The translations under genes and the position numbers were made by a program. From Breviolum minutum Mf 1.05b.01 (taxonomy: Eukaryota > Sar > Dinophyceae > Suessiales > Symbiodiniaceae), in assembly GCA_000507305.1 (NCBI GenBank), contig DF239105.1:124001-188000 (forward strand): a DNA stretch of 64,000 nucleotides. The letters are read 5' to 3'. How positions within the stretch are numbered: the first letter of the stretch is position 1; each line of letters begins with the position of its first letter. A model generated the notes under the pieces. It saw only the letters and a program-made list of their open reading frames with translations. It did not search any database and was not told the DNA's origin. Shown piece by piece: positions 36,801-46,700 of this stretch.

Positions 36801-39224
36801 ATGCTTTTTTCTAGTTGGTGGTTTCAACCCAATTGAAAAATACTCGTCAAACTCGGATCATCTCCCCAGCGATCGGGGTAAGCAAAACACTAAGACGAAA
36901 CCACCTATTGGTGTCATTGGTGTGTTGTCTTTTTGCTTGTTCCTCCCTCCATGGCCAAAACAACAAGGTGATTTTTTATTTGTTTGCTGGCTCCCTTATG
37001 GACCAAAAACCAAGGCAGGTGATCATCCTCATGCATTGCTACCACCATGTTCAAGCCACTTCCTTGGCGTTAGGCCATTGCTCGCTGCGGCGCGGAAGCT
37101 TTCGCTCTTCCTTAACTGCAAGGCCCCAGAAATCGCCATGTGGGTGGTGCAACTGGGAATATACACCATGAAAAATCCTATGAAATCGAATGAAATCCTT
37201 GAAGATTCATCGTTTTGAAAGAGGAATTGTATCTACAAATTCTGCTAAATGGTCAATTTCATATACTTCGACCATCGTAGTTCGCTGGAGGGTAAACCTT
37301 GGGTGCTTCCCCATCAACCATGTCAGTGACCACCAGGATAGAGGACACAGAACAATCTTACTTAATTCACTTTTCTTGTACTTCTCAGAGGGGGGGACAT
37401 CCGAAAATAGCAACTGTCTTGAACTATTCTCCTTACTTGAAGTTGGCAGGGTCCTTAGCTCACTACTCTTTGTAACAAATGGCTGGGGGGCCAGTAAGAT
37501 CTTAAGGCTCATGTTTTTATTTCTCAATCTGGAGCTATCAGCTATCCGAAATTTTCTTCAGCCATCTCATGATCTCAGCCAGCTCTTGCAAAGTGGGCCC
37601 CTACCAGTTATATAAGTAGGGTTCATAATTCCACTAAACAAAGGAGATTTAAAAAACCCAGTTACCCATTATTTTCGGCCATCTATAGGGGCTTATATGG
37701 ATGTTTCCGCAAATAGTGGTACCCCCAAATCATCCATGTTAATGAGTTTTCCATTATAAACCATCCATTTTGGGGTACCCCTATTTTTGGAAACACCCAT
37801 ATATATATATATAACTCCATTTATAACGGCCTCGCCTCGGACCCCAAGGGGCCAACACTAACCGTTGCGAACTCATCTTGCAGCCAAAGCTTCCCAACAC
37901 GCTCAGGCACCTGACTACTCGTCCTCGGAGTCGCATCGATGTTTTTGGATCCAACACCATTGTAAACTGGATTAATGGAGAAACATACGTGAAAACAAAC
38001 GGTTCATTAAAATTAACAATACAATCTATCACAGTATTATTATTGGCTGCAAATCATAAATTAACAAAGACCATACAAAGACCCAAAACTTATCAACCAG
38101 CCAAAACCTAAGAAAAGTGAAAATCACAGAAAAACAATCATAACAGCAGATTCATTCCCTCATTCCTGACTAAAAAAAATGGCCAGAGATTTGGCCCGAA
38201 AAAGAAAGCCGCCAAACCCTGGAGTTTCACCAATATTTAGATCCGGCTAGGTACCATCTGTGGCGGATTTGTTTCCGGAAAAATGTTTTTTGGGGACAAA
38301 TCTGCAACCTTGAACACCATAGGGGAGACCTGAACATGGGAATCTAAAGGGACCCACCCCCCAATGCCACCTAAAACCCCACAAAATAGGGGCCGGAATG
38401 ATGGTGGTTCATACTGTAATCCCTTTACAGGGGCCTTATTTCTTGGTGTTTTAGGTGGCATTGGGGGGTACCCTTAAAAAATCCAATGATTGTTTAAGAC
38501 CATAGTTGTACCCTTCTTGGAGGTCTCCCCGCCAAGAAAAAAAACAGCTTTTTAATGAATGTTTTGGATGTTTTTAAAGGTAGTTGTTGTAGGAGTGGAA
38601 AAATTCCAATTAGATATTACGTTTTGATCAGGTTTTGCTCTGGAATCTATAGTTATAGTATATAGTTTGAAGATGTTTGAAGGACCAAAACCATGCTCGG
38701 ACATTGGAACCCGCATTTCTCTCTTGAGCTTCCTGGTTAAAGTCAGGGTGATCGACTTCCCCACTGAATGTCCATCATGGAATCATGGCGCTTACCCCTG
38801 ATCTGTGTGAAATTCCACCTTTGTCTGTGCTTGGTTAAAATTCAGCAATGAAAAACCCACCCCATCTTCCACTTGGAGGAAATGACAAAAAATCAACTTG
38901 TCTACGATGGTCCCCAGATCTATCGACTGTCACCAACTATTACCACCGTTTCAACCAATCAAGCGAAGGGGCATAGAGCCATCAATCTGCTTGCGAGCCT
39001 TCGATCCTGAACGCGAATGTCAAACAACTTGATAGCAACCACGGATTCGGCAATCGATAAAGTTCATTGGGATTTTGATCGTTTGAATCGAAATACATCA
39101 ATTCCTCTACATAAAATTGATCCACACTATGCATGGCATGGGTATATGAAAGCCATTCCCTTCAAACGTGAGGGATGGTTATGTGGAGGACATCAGCTCT
39201 CCCCCTCATTGATCTGGATAGTTG
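27834..39224 (-). CDS. Model F: about 37-exon gene with a C2-like segment
   Basis: Minus-strand chain of about 37 exons, roughly 840 codons, ending at TGA 27834-27836. In-phase runs include 39106-38956-38796-38639-38255, 35101-34766-34684-34432-33977, 33382-33051-32993, 31540-31257-31195-31063-30802-30273 and 28788-28403-28179-27892. The exon at 33838-33977 resembles the distal strands of a C2 domain (basic stretch then SPVWDQTIIFED, compare the NPVWNE..F.F pattern of C2 families). If right, the protein may bind membranes or phospholipid, but a single partial match is weak. The start is not fixed; 39224 is the first exon seen after model E. An exon of this gene is partly duplicated in inverse orientation (35701-35848). 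Confidence 0.55.
28097..28179 (-). CDS. Exon of model F
   Basis: Acceptor tgggaacag, consensus donor gtgaga. VGIDFPKIFHVEWSLPFQIG, then VFGRKYT. Confidence 0.75.
28349..28403 (-). CDS. Exon of model F
   Basis: Acceptor cattgttgtag, donor gtgtca. DGTSPAIPRPDFTGTFV; phases fit both sides, which favours the minus over an open plus frame here. Confidence 0.65.
28567..28663. mobile_element. Family E element
   Basis: gttggtggttgaaccaaccc, gatcatttctcc and ttgagttgccaccac; ends are inverted. Confidence 0.7.
28758..28788 (-). CDS. Short exon of model F
   Basis: Acceptor aaatgccag, donor gttgtg; QNSKFQTNQA; phase-consistent. Confidence 0.55.
28863..28916 (-). CDS. Exon of model F
   Basis: Exactly 18 codons, acceptor ttactgcag, donor gtgatt. 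QASNGEPWIDKPTRRLIK. Confidence 0.7.
29141..29258 (-). CDS. Exon of model F
   Basis: Acceptor taacttgcag, donor gtccat. Two open frames: LGDPWWTFGPVALWYQRSVT, then CGGAWVHWCWQNGLV (preferred), or RSLVDVWPRRLVVP. Confidence 0.7.
29260..30232. other. Intron-like stretch, nothing recognised
   Basis: Short inverted pieces near 29640 (gggggggcccccc) only; an exon may be missing here because flanking phases disagree. Confidence 0.45.
30233..30273 (-). CDS. Exon of model F
   Basis: Acceptor aatcagcag, consensus donor gtgaga. GGSFNDIPEVWRG; phase fits. Confidence 0.65.
30441..30556. mobile_element. Family F hairpin element
   Basis: ccaatgccaa/aaggccttatt at left, aataaggcctt and ttttaggtggcattggg at right. 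Confidence 0.65.
30563..30679. mobile_element. Family D hairpin element
   Basis: ctgttgatggaaaaaatcc, ccacctgggatgtat and cttccatcaactg. Lies about 40 nt after the 30721 exon end. Confidence 0.7.
30721..30802 (-). CDS. Exon of model F
   Basis: Acceptor atttcacag, donor gtttgt. In-phase frame PWVVGGHGLPSPPGTSCNES, then SSSETK; a frame reading MKAAAAKRKG is also open. A family D element begins about 40 nt on. Confidence 0.6.
30938..31044. repeat. ATGT / ATGC tetranucleotide array
   Basis: Alternating purine-pyrimidine units tgtatgca/tgcatgca about 105 nt long, in an intron of model F. Confidence 0.95.
31063..31123 (-). CDS. Exon of model F (GC donor)
   Basis: Acceptor gattggag, GC donor gctcac. 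AFTVTALIIRITTSQITRKS; phase links both neighbours. A tetranucleotide array fills part of the next intron. Confidence 0.6.
31195..31224 (-). CDS. Short exon of model F (GC donor)
   Basis: Acceptor cccctgag, GC donor gccgga; VLHNNGLVDQ. The intron before it would be only 32 nt; read-through in another frame is the alternative. Confidence 0.5.
31257..31360 (-). CDS. Exon of model F
   Basis: Acceptor gtcattag, donor gtccgg, 34 codons plus 2 nt. SDNNISSLMASYMAANVGNG, then NMAHGKHFLWLPEL. Confidence 0.75.
31515..31540 (-). CDS. Short exon of model F
   Basis: Acceptor caacaaag, donor gtcgac; AINLLLQT; phase fits both neighbours. Confidence 0.5.
31641..31753. mobile_element. Family D hairpin element
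   Basis: tactgttgattttcagaaatc and gattctttccatcaacaata; opposite internal orientation to the 17388 copy. Confidence 0.75.
31793..31884 (-). CDS. Exon of model F
   Basis: Acceptor cgccagag, donor gtgcaa. FHVLVDSDPHLKKLSRPGLQ, then CVIPREFEPS. A family D element lies about 40 nt into the next intron. Confidence 0.7.
32055..32167 (-). CDS. Exon of model F
   Basis: Acceptor aatcaag, donor gtgtag. ASEIHARRSLAVWHVVMAKH, then RKANDGGAFAVPWKRQQ; GC-rich codons. Confidence 0.75.
32200..32241 (-). CDS. Weak exon of model F
   Basis: Acceptor tttaccag; LRVPQPPMPQGDD; donor gtggtt or a GA site. Confidence 0.45.
32867..32993 (-). CDS. Exon of model F
   Basis: Acceptor gaacccag. RETPKHPECGMKIQNTPKAS, then SSRDPKVHHLNLPLRN. 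Two donors possible: gtcaaa here or gtccac at 32913. Confidence 0.65.
33051..33091 (-). CDS. Exon of model F
   Basis: Acceptor cttggaag, donor gtaaca. AICGSGFFRTKFE; phase-consistent both ways. Confidence 0.6.
33326..33382 (-). CDS. Exon of model F
   Basis: Acceptor caaaaag, donor gtgtca. CGNQFDLKMSAGHGEKNY. Confidence 0.6.
33488..33501 (-). CDS. Possible 14-nt microexon of model F
   Basis: Acceptor gtatacag, consensus donor gtaggt; PHNP; needed for phase between its neighbours. Confidence 0.3.
33690..33747 (-). CDS. Exon of model F
   Basis: Acceptor catggaag, donor gtaccc. CCAWHPEIRNFVAYRMASR; a hydrophobic alternative frame (VVLGILKFATLLHTEW) is also open. Confidence 0.55.
33838..33977 (-). 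CDS. C2-like exon of model F
   Basis: Acceptor ggtggttcag, phase fits. FQGNPTRFHLKQIGAKRTPP, then SNRKCRSPVWDQTIIFED. The SPVWDQTIIF part matches the P-V-W-(N/D)-(E/Q)-x-(F/I)-x-F pattern of C2 domains. The donor is unclear; the end given is the in-frame limit. Confidence 0.6.
34250..34357. mobile_element. Family C palindromic element
   Basis: tgggtgtttcc, aggggtacccc, gggggtacccctatttt and ggaaacatcca form a long hairpin; same as 37694 and 51652. Confidence 0.8.
34432..34495 (-). CDS. Exon of model F
   Basis: Acceptor tccaccaag, donor gtggaa. GSSTSLLLIERCPNSFAMAE. A family C hairpin lies in the next intron. Confidence 0.65.
34684..34715 (-). CDS. Short exon of model F
   Basis: Acceptor gatccaag, donor gttgtc; PCVTHAILLS; bridges phase 1 to phase 0. 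Confidence 0.45.
34766..34811 (-). CDS. Exon of model F
   Basis: Acceptor tgagttag, consensus donor gtaaga. DCPATMHDKMYDSNI; phase-consistent. Confidence 0.65.
34906..35101 (-). CDS. Exon of model F inside an inverted duplication
   Basis: Acceptor gcagaacag, GC donor gcatgt. 65 codons: ISRRAISYKPFAEVDFSVSK, then SQQYAQPYRMIVMCLR and THPRAANGINILGLEL. Bases 34954-35101 recur inverted at 35701-35848. Confidence 0.7.
35106..35640. repeat. Degenerate TTCTGCATAAG-type array, head-to-head
   Basis: Repeats of gttctgcataag / gttctgcatagga on the left and their complements on the right, with variants (ttccgcat, ttatgcat), make the inner part of the palindrome. Confidence 0.85.
35701..35848 (+). pseudogene. 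Inverted partial copy of the 34906-35101 exon
   Basis: On the plus strand the first 148 nt of the exon, with its acceptor, reappear with a few substitutions (GSTRRATSYKPFAEVDFS). The copy breaks off after IVMCLR and runs into an AAAC/AAGC-rich tract; it lacks the exon's 3' part and donor. Likely non-functional unless transcribed in reverse. Confidence 0.7.
35876..35920. repeat. AAAC / AAGC tetranucleotide tract
   Basis: caaacaaacaagcaagcaag and similar, directly after the end of the inverted duplication. Confidence 0.9.
36125..36166 (-). CDS. Weak exon of model F
   Basis: Acceptor gttttgcag, GC donor gcatgt; GAHENQHYFLNCV. Phase does not fit the previous exon. Confidence 0.35.
36226..36270. 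repeat. GT dinucleotide tract
   Basis: Preceded by a short (TA)n; interrupted by cat and ctg. Confidence 0.9.
36695..36725 (-). CDS. Weak short exon of model F
   Basis: Acceptor ttctgag, GC donor gcacta; VDDGTLTLQ. Supported mainly by phase. Confidence 0.35.
36809..36880. mobile_element. Family E element, truncated
   Basis: ctagttggtggtttcaaccc and cggatcatctcccc present; the right arm is missing. Confidence 0.55.
36937..36994 (-). CDS. Exon of model F (GC donor)
   Basis: Acceptor tccataag, GC donor gcaaaa. GASKQIKNHLVVLAMEGGT; phase fits the previous exon. Confidence 0.5.
37060..37115 (-). CDS. Exon of model F
   Basis: Acceptor gccttgcag, donor gtggct. KEERKLPRRSEQWPNAKE, highly charged. 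An alternative frame is open. Confidence 0.6.
37298..37413 (-). CDS. Exon of model F
   Basis: Acceptor caagacag, donor gtttac. LLFSDVPPSEKYKKSELSKI, then LCPLSWWSLTWLMGKHP. The frame is open beyond both ends, so its limits may differ. Confidence 0.65.
37694..37804. mobile_element. Family C palindromic element
   Basis: atatggatgtttcc at left, ggaaacacccatatat at right, with ttggggtaccccta inside. Confidence 0.8.
37863..37966 (-). CDS. Exon of model F
   Basis: Acceptor taatccag, donor gttagt. YNGVGSKNIDATPRTSSQVP, then VGKLWLQDEFAT. A second frame is open. A family C hairpin lies in the next intron. Confidence 0.65.
38255..38308 (-). CDS. Exon of model F
   Basis: Exactly 18 codons, acceptor gtgttcaag, donor gtacct. 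VADLSPKNIFPETNPPQM. A family F hairpin sits in the intron before it. Confidence 0.65.
38357..38475. mobile_element. Family F hairpin element
   Basis: ccccccaatgccacctaaaa and ttttaggtggcattgggggg are near-perfect inverted ends; ataggggcc/ggggccttat inside. Confidence 0.8.
38639..38732 (-). CDS. Exon of model F (GC donor)
   Basis: Acceptor tttaaccag, GC donor gcaaaa. KLKREMRVPMSEHGFGPSNI, then FKLYTITIDSR. Phase-consistent. Confidence 0.7.
38796..38871 (-). CDS. Exon of model F
   Basis: Acceptor cctccaag, consensus donor gtaagc. EDGVGFSLLNFNQAQTKVEF, phase-consistent. Confidence 0.75.
38956..39006 (-). CDS. Exon of model F
   Basis: Acceptor gcgttcag, donor gttgaa. SKARKQIDGSMPLRLI, phase-consistent on both sides. 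Confidence 0.7.
39029..39106 (-). CDS. Exon of model F
   Basis: Acceptor tttatgtag, donor gttgtt. ELMYFDSNDQNPNELYRLPN, then PWLLS; joins the next exon in phase. Confidence 0.7.
39168..39224 (-). CDS. Exon of model F, near its 5' end
   Basis: Exactly 19 codons, acceptor aactgcag, donor gtttga. QLSRSMRGRADVLHITIPH; the internal ATG could be a start. Confidence 0.5.
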
Positions 39225-39372
39225 CTGCAGTTTTCTTGTGATAAACCACGCCCCCGTATCAAATACAGTACCACTTCCTGGAACAAAACAGCAGGAATTC
39301 GTGCCCCGAAGCTGATGTTTTTATGGGGGTGAGCTAAGTTTCCATGGCAGTGGAATAATTCCCGCAGCAAAT

Positions 39373-39579
39373 CTAAAAATTCCAATGCCACCACTTAGGA
39401 AACATCGAAGCATCATTGCAACATGGACAGCACACATCGAGGTCCCTATCTTTCTCTTCTTTTTTTGCACTCGTTTCGCACTTGATTTCATTCCTCCTGC
39501 GTAGTGCAGGGCGGACACTGCCTACAGCAGCGTCTCCACTTTGTACAAAAAGTCGAGATACGGTGAAACTTCGGTGAAC
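39373..39579 (-). CDS. Last exon of model E
   Basis: Acceptor agaagtag, phase 0, 68 codons then TAG. VHRSFTVSRLFVQSGDAAVG, later KKEEKDRDLDVCCPCCNDAS. The Cys cluster is unusual. Confidence 0.75.
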   Translation of the reverse strand, partial: VHRSFTVSRLFVQSGDAAVGSVRPALRRRNEIKCETSAKKEEKDRDLDVCCPCCNDASMFPKWWHWNF

Positions 39580-42500
39580 CTACTTCTCTACTTTTGCCTA
39601 GGTTCAACTGGTGAGAAACAAAATTGAACATGTGTTTTTCGTCTAAGGCAAAAAAAATAGAACCTCCAAAAGGAACCAAATCCAAAGGGTCAAATTACCG
39701 TTCATATAGTTTTCATGTCAAAACTGGAGGGCCTGTTACCCTTTAGGGAACTAACACATCCCACTTTGGGAAAAGCAAAATCATCTTCAAAATCGATTTT
39801 TCAGAGGATATGTTAGTTCCCTGGAGGGTATACATTTTTTGCACCTTGATCTTAATTGGTTCCAAAATCTTCCGATTCAGCAAGTGGTTTTCGGAATGCT
39901 TGATGAATACATCTCGTGATTTAAAGTAGATCCCTATAGAAAGAAAAAGCACATGGAACAATAGAATGATGTTCCATGGAACAATGTTCCACTTGTAAAC
40001 AGGGTTTGCCAATCCCCATTCAAATACTGATACACCAAAGAGAACAAAGAATATCAAATGCTGACTCTTTGAGTCTAACAAACTGGGGCCCCCCATTTTG
40101 ACTAGAAATCCGTCGAATTTTCACTGAACGCCGCGAACCGCGGCAAAAACACGCACGGCCATGTGTCTTCGAGCTAAAAGCCCTCATCTTCGACTGGTCA
40201 AATGATGCTAAGAATCACATCAATACTGCCAGGCATTGCACGTATTGAAGGAACTTGCAATCAACTCAAGTAACAACATTTCTGTGCAGGGAGCAGCTTC
40301 TCTATACACCAAAGCACTTCTTCAAACTATCATGAGATGAGGAGCTTAAGAAAAAGGGTCGGTATAACATTGCTAAGGTTTCAGCTATAGCTTTCGGATG
40401 CTTTATAGGGTCATAGTGACGTGGCATGTCTCGACAAAAAAAGAAAAAGGTCAATTCTCGCGTTCCCAAGGGTGGCAAATCTCCTGCTTTAACTTTGACA
40501 TCCGAAGAATCATCATCCGAATGGCTCGTTCTCCCTTGGACAAAATCAGGGGAATGAGCACTCCTGCGACATAATTTGGCTAAATATCAACATCCCGACC
40601 ATCGAGTTCACGACCCTCACCTATTAATCAAACCTACTTAAGCAAACTGAAGGTTTCTCACATTGAATGAAAACGAATGAAATATGAATGAAATATGTCA
40701 AGAATATTTGGCATCATTTGACCAGTCAAATGAGTGATGCCTCCTTAGGAGTTCGGCTAATCAATTCTTCCTGGAAAAGTCTGTACATAGTACCTGAGGC
40801 GAAAAAATCTCACCAAACCCCCACGACCTCCCTAGCGACCCTTTTCACCGGTCAAGATTTCTAGAGATTCATCTTTGGCAAGGGTGGACTTAAAACAACA
40901 CCTCGTTGGATATATATGTACATATTCGGTCTAACCCCCAACCCAGCAACAGTCACAAATGAAGGTTTAGGCAGGGATTCCCTACTAAATATATGGAATT
41001 ATACAAAAGGTGACTGTTACTGGGCAGGGGGGTAGTTCCAAGATATATATCTGAGATCTGTGCACATCCGAAGATATATGAAAAAGTTTGATGGGTATAC
41101 GGGTATACGGTAACAATATCTTGAGGTAACAAATGCAAACGTATAGTTTCCCATGGCTTGGTGCAAGAAATGCAAGTGAATAAGACAAGAATCAAATCAA
41201 AGCCCACACAAATCACAAAAGTACATCTAAGCAAACCGAGATTTACAAATTACGATACATGTAATGTATTCCACTGGCCCTCCCTGCGGAATTGCGTTTA
41301 TGTATATATGAATACAGTTCAAAAATATCTGTAATTACAGTCTGCACAGACTATAAATTTTCATACCGTACTGTATGTCCATGTTTCTTGCGTGTTTGTG
41401 TGGCAAACTCGCAATGAGATTCAACTTTCAATCACAAACATCTCAACATTTCAGAAAAATATAATAACGCGTTTGCATCAAATTAGCGAAGTTTTGACAT
41501 GCGTTGAGTCTTCAAAGATTCTATCCACACCAAAAAGTCCTTCATGATCCTTCATCATCTTGCTTCGGTTATGTCATTGATTGTTTGCACAATAACAATA
41601 TCAACTAGAAAAAGGCACGTTCCTGTATCTCAATGATCTTGATAGAGTTGGATTACTTCTTTTGATCGTTTTTTTTGCCAACTTTTCAAATCATTTTAGG
41701 GTCCCCAAGAAAAAACACCTGGATTTCCCTGATTTTTAGGGGACCAAAACGGACCTCCCACCAAAACCTCCAAATTCGGTTCGGCTTCAGGTCACGTACC
41801 AAATTCGGGGGCTCCACATCTTGTCGGCTCATCCTTGTTGAGGGCCAGGGGCTGATCTTGGAAGGGTTGGGTCATTTTGTGAAAACGTATCCAAATTTGC
41901 AGATTTCACGATTTCGAACATAGACGCATCAGCAGAAACAAAAAAAAAGGTTTTCAACTAAGGAGGCGCGCTTTGTTTGAATCATTCAGGACTTTTCTTT
42001 TGACTTTCCAAGAAAGTTACAACACACCCCTGGAGCACACCCCAGGCAATCCCCCTACCCAACTATGAAAGGATTCCCTTTACAACCTATTGGTAAAGGT
42101 TAAGGGGTGTGCTCCAAAGGTGTGTTGAAACAACCTTAGAGACTTACACTCCAGGGTTGGGGGGGGCCCAGGAACTAAAGATTTCGGGCATAGTTTGGTG
42201 CCATAGGATTGAGAAGTGTGCATAAGATTCAGAAGTTTGTGAATCGACAGTATGTGGAGGAACATTGTGGCGCTTGTTGGCACATTCTTCTTGGCCCATT
42301 CCCTGCCACATCTGTGCGGAGATGGCAATGAACACTTCACGTGGTATGTCGCAGGGTTCCACGTTGCTGAATACATATCTTGAATAGTCATTCTCCCATT
42401 TTTTTCCAGGGATGCTATCCTGAAGTTTCATCATTCTGAAGTGTTTTCTGTGAGGAATCACTTTTGCAAAAATACCTTCCAACTTGGTTTTCATTGCATA

Positions 42501-43753
42501 CTGGGAAGGGGGAATCGCTGTATGTATACTGTATATACTTAGATATCACTATAATACTACTAGATATCTGTATGTATAATGTACAATATGTATATATAAA
42601 GATATGTCTATATATATATAGATAGATAAACATGCGACATACTTTTTACCATGTTGAAAGGCTTGGAATCTGAACACCTGATGGTTCTAATGATAATGGT
42701 TGGTTGAGAAAAAAAAAGTGCCACCTTTTTTTTGGCGGTATCCGTACGGCCCTGACACTCCATTGAAAACAGGGCGGTTACCCAGTGCTCTGGAGTGTCA
42801 AATCCCAGGGCTATTGGTTTTTAATGTGGGAATTCAGAGTCATGCATCTACTTTGCTACTTTTAGGTACTTTCTGAGTTTCCCTCCAGATTCCACTAGTG
42901 GATGTATGCTTTTGAGCGAAAATTAAATGCCACCATTGTCGGAAACACCTGCGAATTTGCAATCAGCCATTTAGAGAACCAAAATCGTGTAACAAGTCTG
43001 GAAGTCAGGCTGGTTATATCAACCTCAAAACAATCAGTCTACATGGCAATTTCTTTTGGGCGCGAATTTCATTGTCTTTACATCCTTGTTAAAAACAGCG
43101 GCTTTGTTCCCCACAAGTGTGCCCATTTCTACCCATTTCGATCACGCGGGTCGGGTGAACAACCGGACGAAAGCCACAGGATCTGAGGATCCTCCAGCAT
43201 ACATGACCTTTGCTACTAAATCTGATTGGATGACCTGAGAAGGGTTCATGCCTTATGTGTTTACAAGATATATGGTGCATGACATTAATCATTTTCCATC
43301 ATCAGTTGGGTGACTATCACTAGTACTGCAGATTTCAGCCAAGTGTCCGGATGAATTCCAATTCTTGACTTCGAACCACAGATTTCGCTCGTGAATCTTC
43401 GCTGGGCGGCTTGGCAGAATGCTGAAACCTGCGGAAAGGTGTTTTTTCTGAAAACTAACGTAGCTGGCTGGAACATCCCTGGTTTTTGATAGGAAATATT
43501 ATAATATATATTTACATATATAAATTATATATATTTATACATATCTTCATTATTTCATTCAGGGTTACCTTTGAGTGTGATCATAACTCATCAATCAACA
43601 TGACCTGTGATTCAAAATCACTCCGAAAACGTGGGCCAACTGCGAAAGGTTCACCTTGGGGAAGTGCGTGAAGGAGTCTGTTTAGATTTGGCCTAACCAG
43701 CAAACTTTGAGCACGTAGCAATTTACACAAAGAAAATGACCTTTCTGTTGTTA

Positions 43754-43792
<39 letters not shown>

Positions 43793-46700
43793 GCTGTTGT
43801 TGTTGTTGTTCTTGTTCCCTGTCCTTTCGTTCAGAGTCATCCCATCAACTGACATATAGCACACCATGAACATGACATAGCACCGATCTGCGACGTATGG
43901 TTCACCAAACTTTGAGATACGTAAATTTACAAGAGCACAGGTGAATGGTGGTAGCAATGGGCCATGGAAATGGAACATATATGAACATATTGAATATAGC
44001 AGCAATAGTGCTATTTCGTATTATTTCGTTATCAACCTGAAAGTTTCAGGAGATGTTTGGCATTCTTGCCTTTTCTAAATCTATACCAGCTTGTTTTGCT
44101 TTTCAAATTGGGAAATCGTCTCCAACAAGGTATGAAGATGAAAGATCCATTCCCGACATTCACCCATCTCCTGAAACAGCTCAGCACCACAAATATCATC
44201 CGAAATTCCAACGTGGTCATACCCATAGGATGCATGTATGGTATATTTACCCACATTTGGTTGATTTTTATGGTGAATGTAGGTAAATACACAATACATG
44301 GATCCTATGGGATATGCAAGATGGCAACTAACTACCTTATTCTGATAAGTATGGATAAGTTGGATAATTTTCTCTTTCATCAAATGGCAATTGCATATAG
44401 TCACATTCAAAATTGCATAGAAATCTCCCTCTGAATCTTGTGAACCAACTAACTACCACACTGGCAAAACATCCCTGTCTCATCTTGCAGTAACAGGGGG
44501 CAGTTTATATCTGACAAACAACTTTTCCCCAAATTTTTGGGGCAATGCTCACTGAATCTTTTGTCCCCCAAAAAAACAAGTTTCTACCATTTTTGCATTT
44601 CCATCCTATCTGAAGATCTAACAAACTCCAGAATATCCGCCAATCTCCAGCTCCAATCTGACAGTTTTCACCGAAAACCCGAGGCACAAAGTAGCAGCGA
44701 TTTCCTTGACTTTGCTGCGATGCGCCATTTCTCCAAAGGTTGAACGAATCAACTCTTCAGCTTCTTCCACTGACTTGGGCATCTGTGCAGCTGAGAGCAT
44801 GGAAGGCACCTTGGTATCACTTCCTCCATCCATCCTTCCACCACTACCATGCATGATACCTCAATGAACACGGTTAATAAACGTCTGCTACAGAAGGCCC
44901 AGAAAATCTTTTCGCAAAGCATCAAGGGTACTGTCTAAAGAAAATGAACATTAACTTTCACCCTAGTTGGTGCCCAAGGTTTGTGTCTTATTTTTTTCAT
45001 TGGCAGATTCCCAAGCCATAATTCTTTTCATACTAGGCGATTCCTGGGATTTCAAACTGCCAACCCAAAGCACCTAACGAACCAGTGATCGGGAACACCT
45101 AGCTTTGGAAAAGAAATGCATCTTCAGCACATCTTAAACATATAATCAAAAAAGTACAATCAAAAAAATGTTTCACACCTGCAACCCCTATATATTACCA
45201 ACAAAAGGTACCCTCACTTTTTCAATCTATCTGAGGGTGATTTTTAGGGGGTGCATTTCTATAGGACCACCTGAAAGAGGACTGAGATGCCCCAGACCTT
45301 CTCTCTCTTCGTTGATTCCAAGAATGCAGCATGGCCTAAGGCTTGTCCACCATGGACTCCTGGGAGGTGCGATTGAGTGAGTGAAGGATGCTGAAGGAGT
45401 GGTTGAACCAACCCATCTGAAAAATATTAGCTCGTCAAAATGGATCATTTCCCATATTGAGAGATGAACATAAAAAAACAATTTGAGTTGCCACCACCCA
45501 GTTTTTGGATGTCAAAAAAGAGTGCATGTGACCAAATCGTACTGAAGTTGCGGCCAAGTTTCCGGGTGCTTCGTTGGCCTCCAAATGTTCATGCATCCAC
45601 CTGGACTGATAGTTCTTGGCAGCTTAGGTTTTGATGTCTCCAACAAATCATTTTGATCCAAAGGTCTGAACCCCAATCTTTTGAATGTATTGAATGTTGA
45701 GTTCAAGTGGAACTCAGTGTTGTTGGAGATCTGAAAGGAATAATACATCGTAAGTTGTAAGCTTAAAGATCTTAAAATGATCATATGAGTTCCTCACTTT
45801 CCGAAACCTCAAGGGGTTCATTTGGAGGACAACTATCTCCGGCAACCTGACCCCGGGAAGAAGTCAACATCTTTCACCGAAAATCCAGGCTTCGAAGTCT
45901 CAAAGAATTGAAAAAATGCCAAAGATTGACCGCCGCAAATCATTCGACGGGAAAGGTTTCAATGATGTTTTTTTTGCCACATCCGCCCAAAAAAGACTCT
46001 TACGAAACAAGCTTTTGTTTTTAAACTTCCAACCCAAAAGAGGAAAAAAACAACGACTTAGATACGAAACACTTCCACCTATGAATGGATTACAGTTGCG
46101 ATCACTCAACTAACCAACTACAGCAACCTTTCCCACGTCCAAGGCGCTTAGGTAGCCGCATCTCACGTTCCAATTTCACTTTTTCCGTGGGACGTACTCC
46201 TAAAGTGGGCAAGGGCAAAATGCCACACTCTGCAGGACGGCAAATGTCCATAGCCTTCAAGACCTCAGGGTCACTGTGGATCCCTAAAACCAGATACCCT
46301 CCCCTGAAACTAACGAATCGCGCCTGAAAATAGGGGCTGGAAAACAATCCTTTCCTGTTGGGGCCCGGCCTATTTTCAGGTGCTATGTTAGTTTTAGGGG
46401 GTGTATATATCAAGGTGATGCAGGTGATCTCACCTACTTGGGACCCTGTTGACATTCCATTGAATCCTGATTGGTTGATAAGGATTCTTATAATGCCATA
46501 TAATGACTCGTTGTTACAATTCCCATGTAACTAGGTTCCTTGAATCGACAAGCTTTATACATCGTATCATTTGTGATGATGTACTGCAAATTGCATACAC
46601 GATTATAGGCTAACCCACCTAAGTATCAGAAACCGCCTCTTCCCCTTAACTGTTGATGGACAATATCTGGCTAAGCACCAATTGAGAGGGTAAAAGAGAA

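Noticed and set aside
37190..37615. 141-codon open frame on the plus strand
   Set aside because: It lies antisense to a minus exon (37298-37413) with acceptor and donor; composition is less protein-like.
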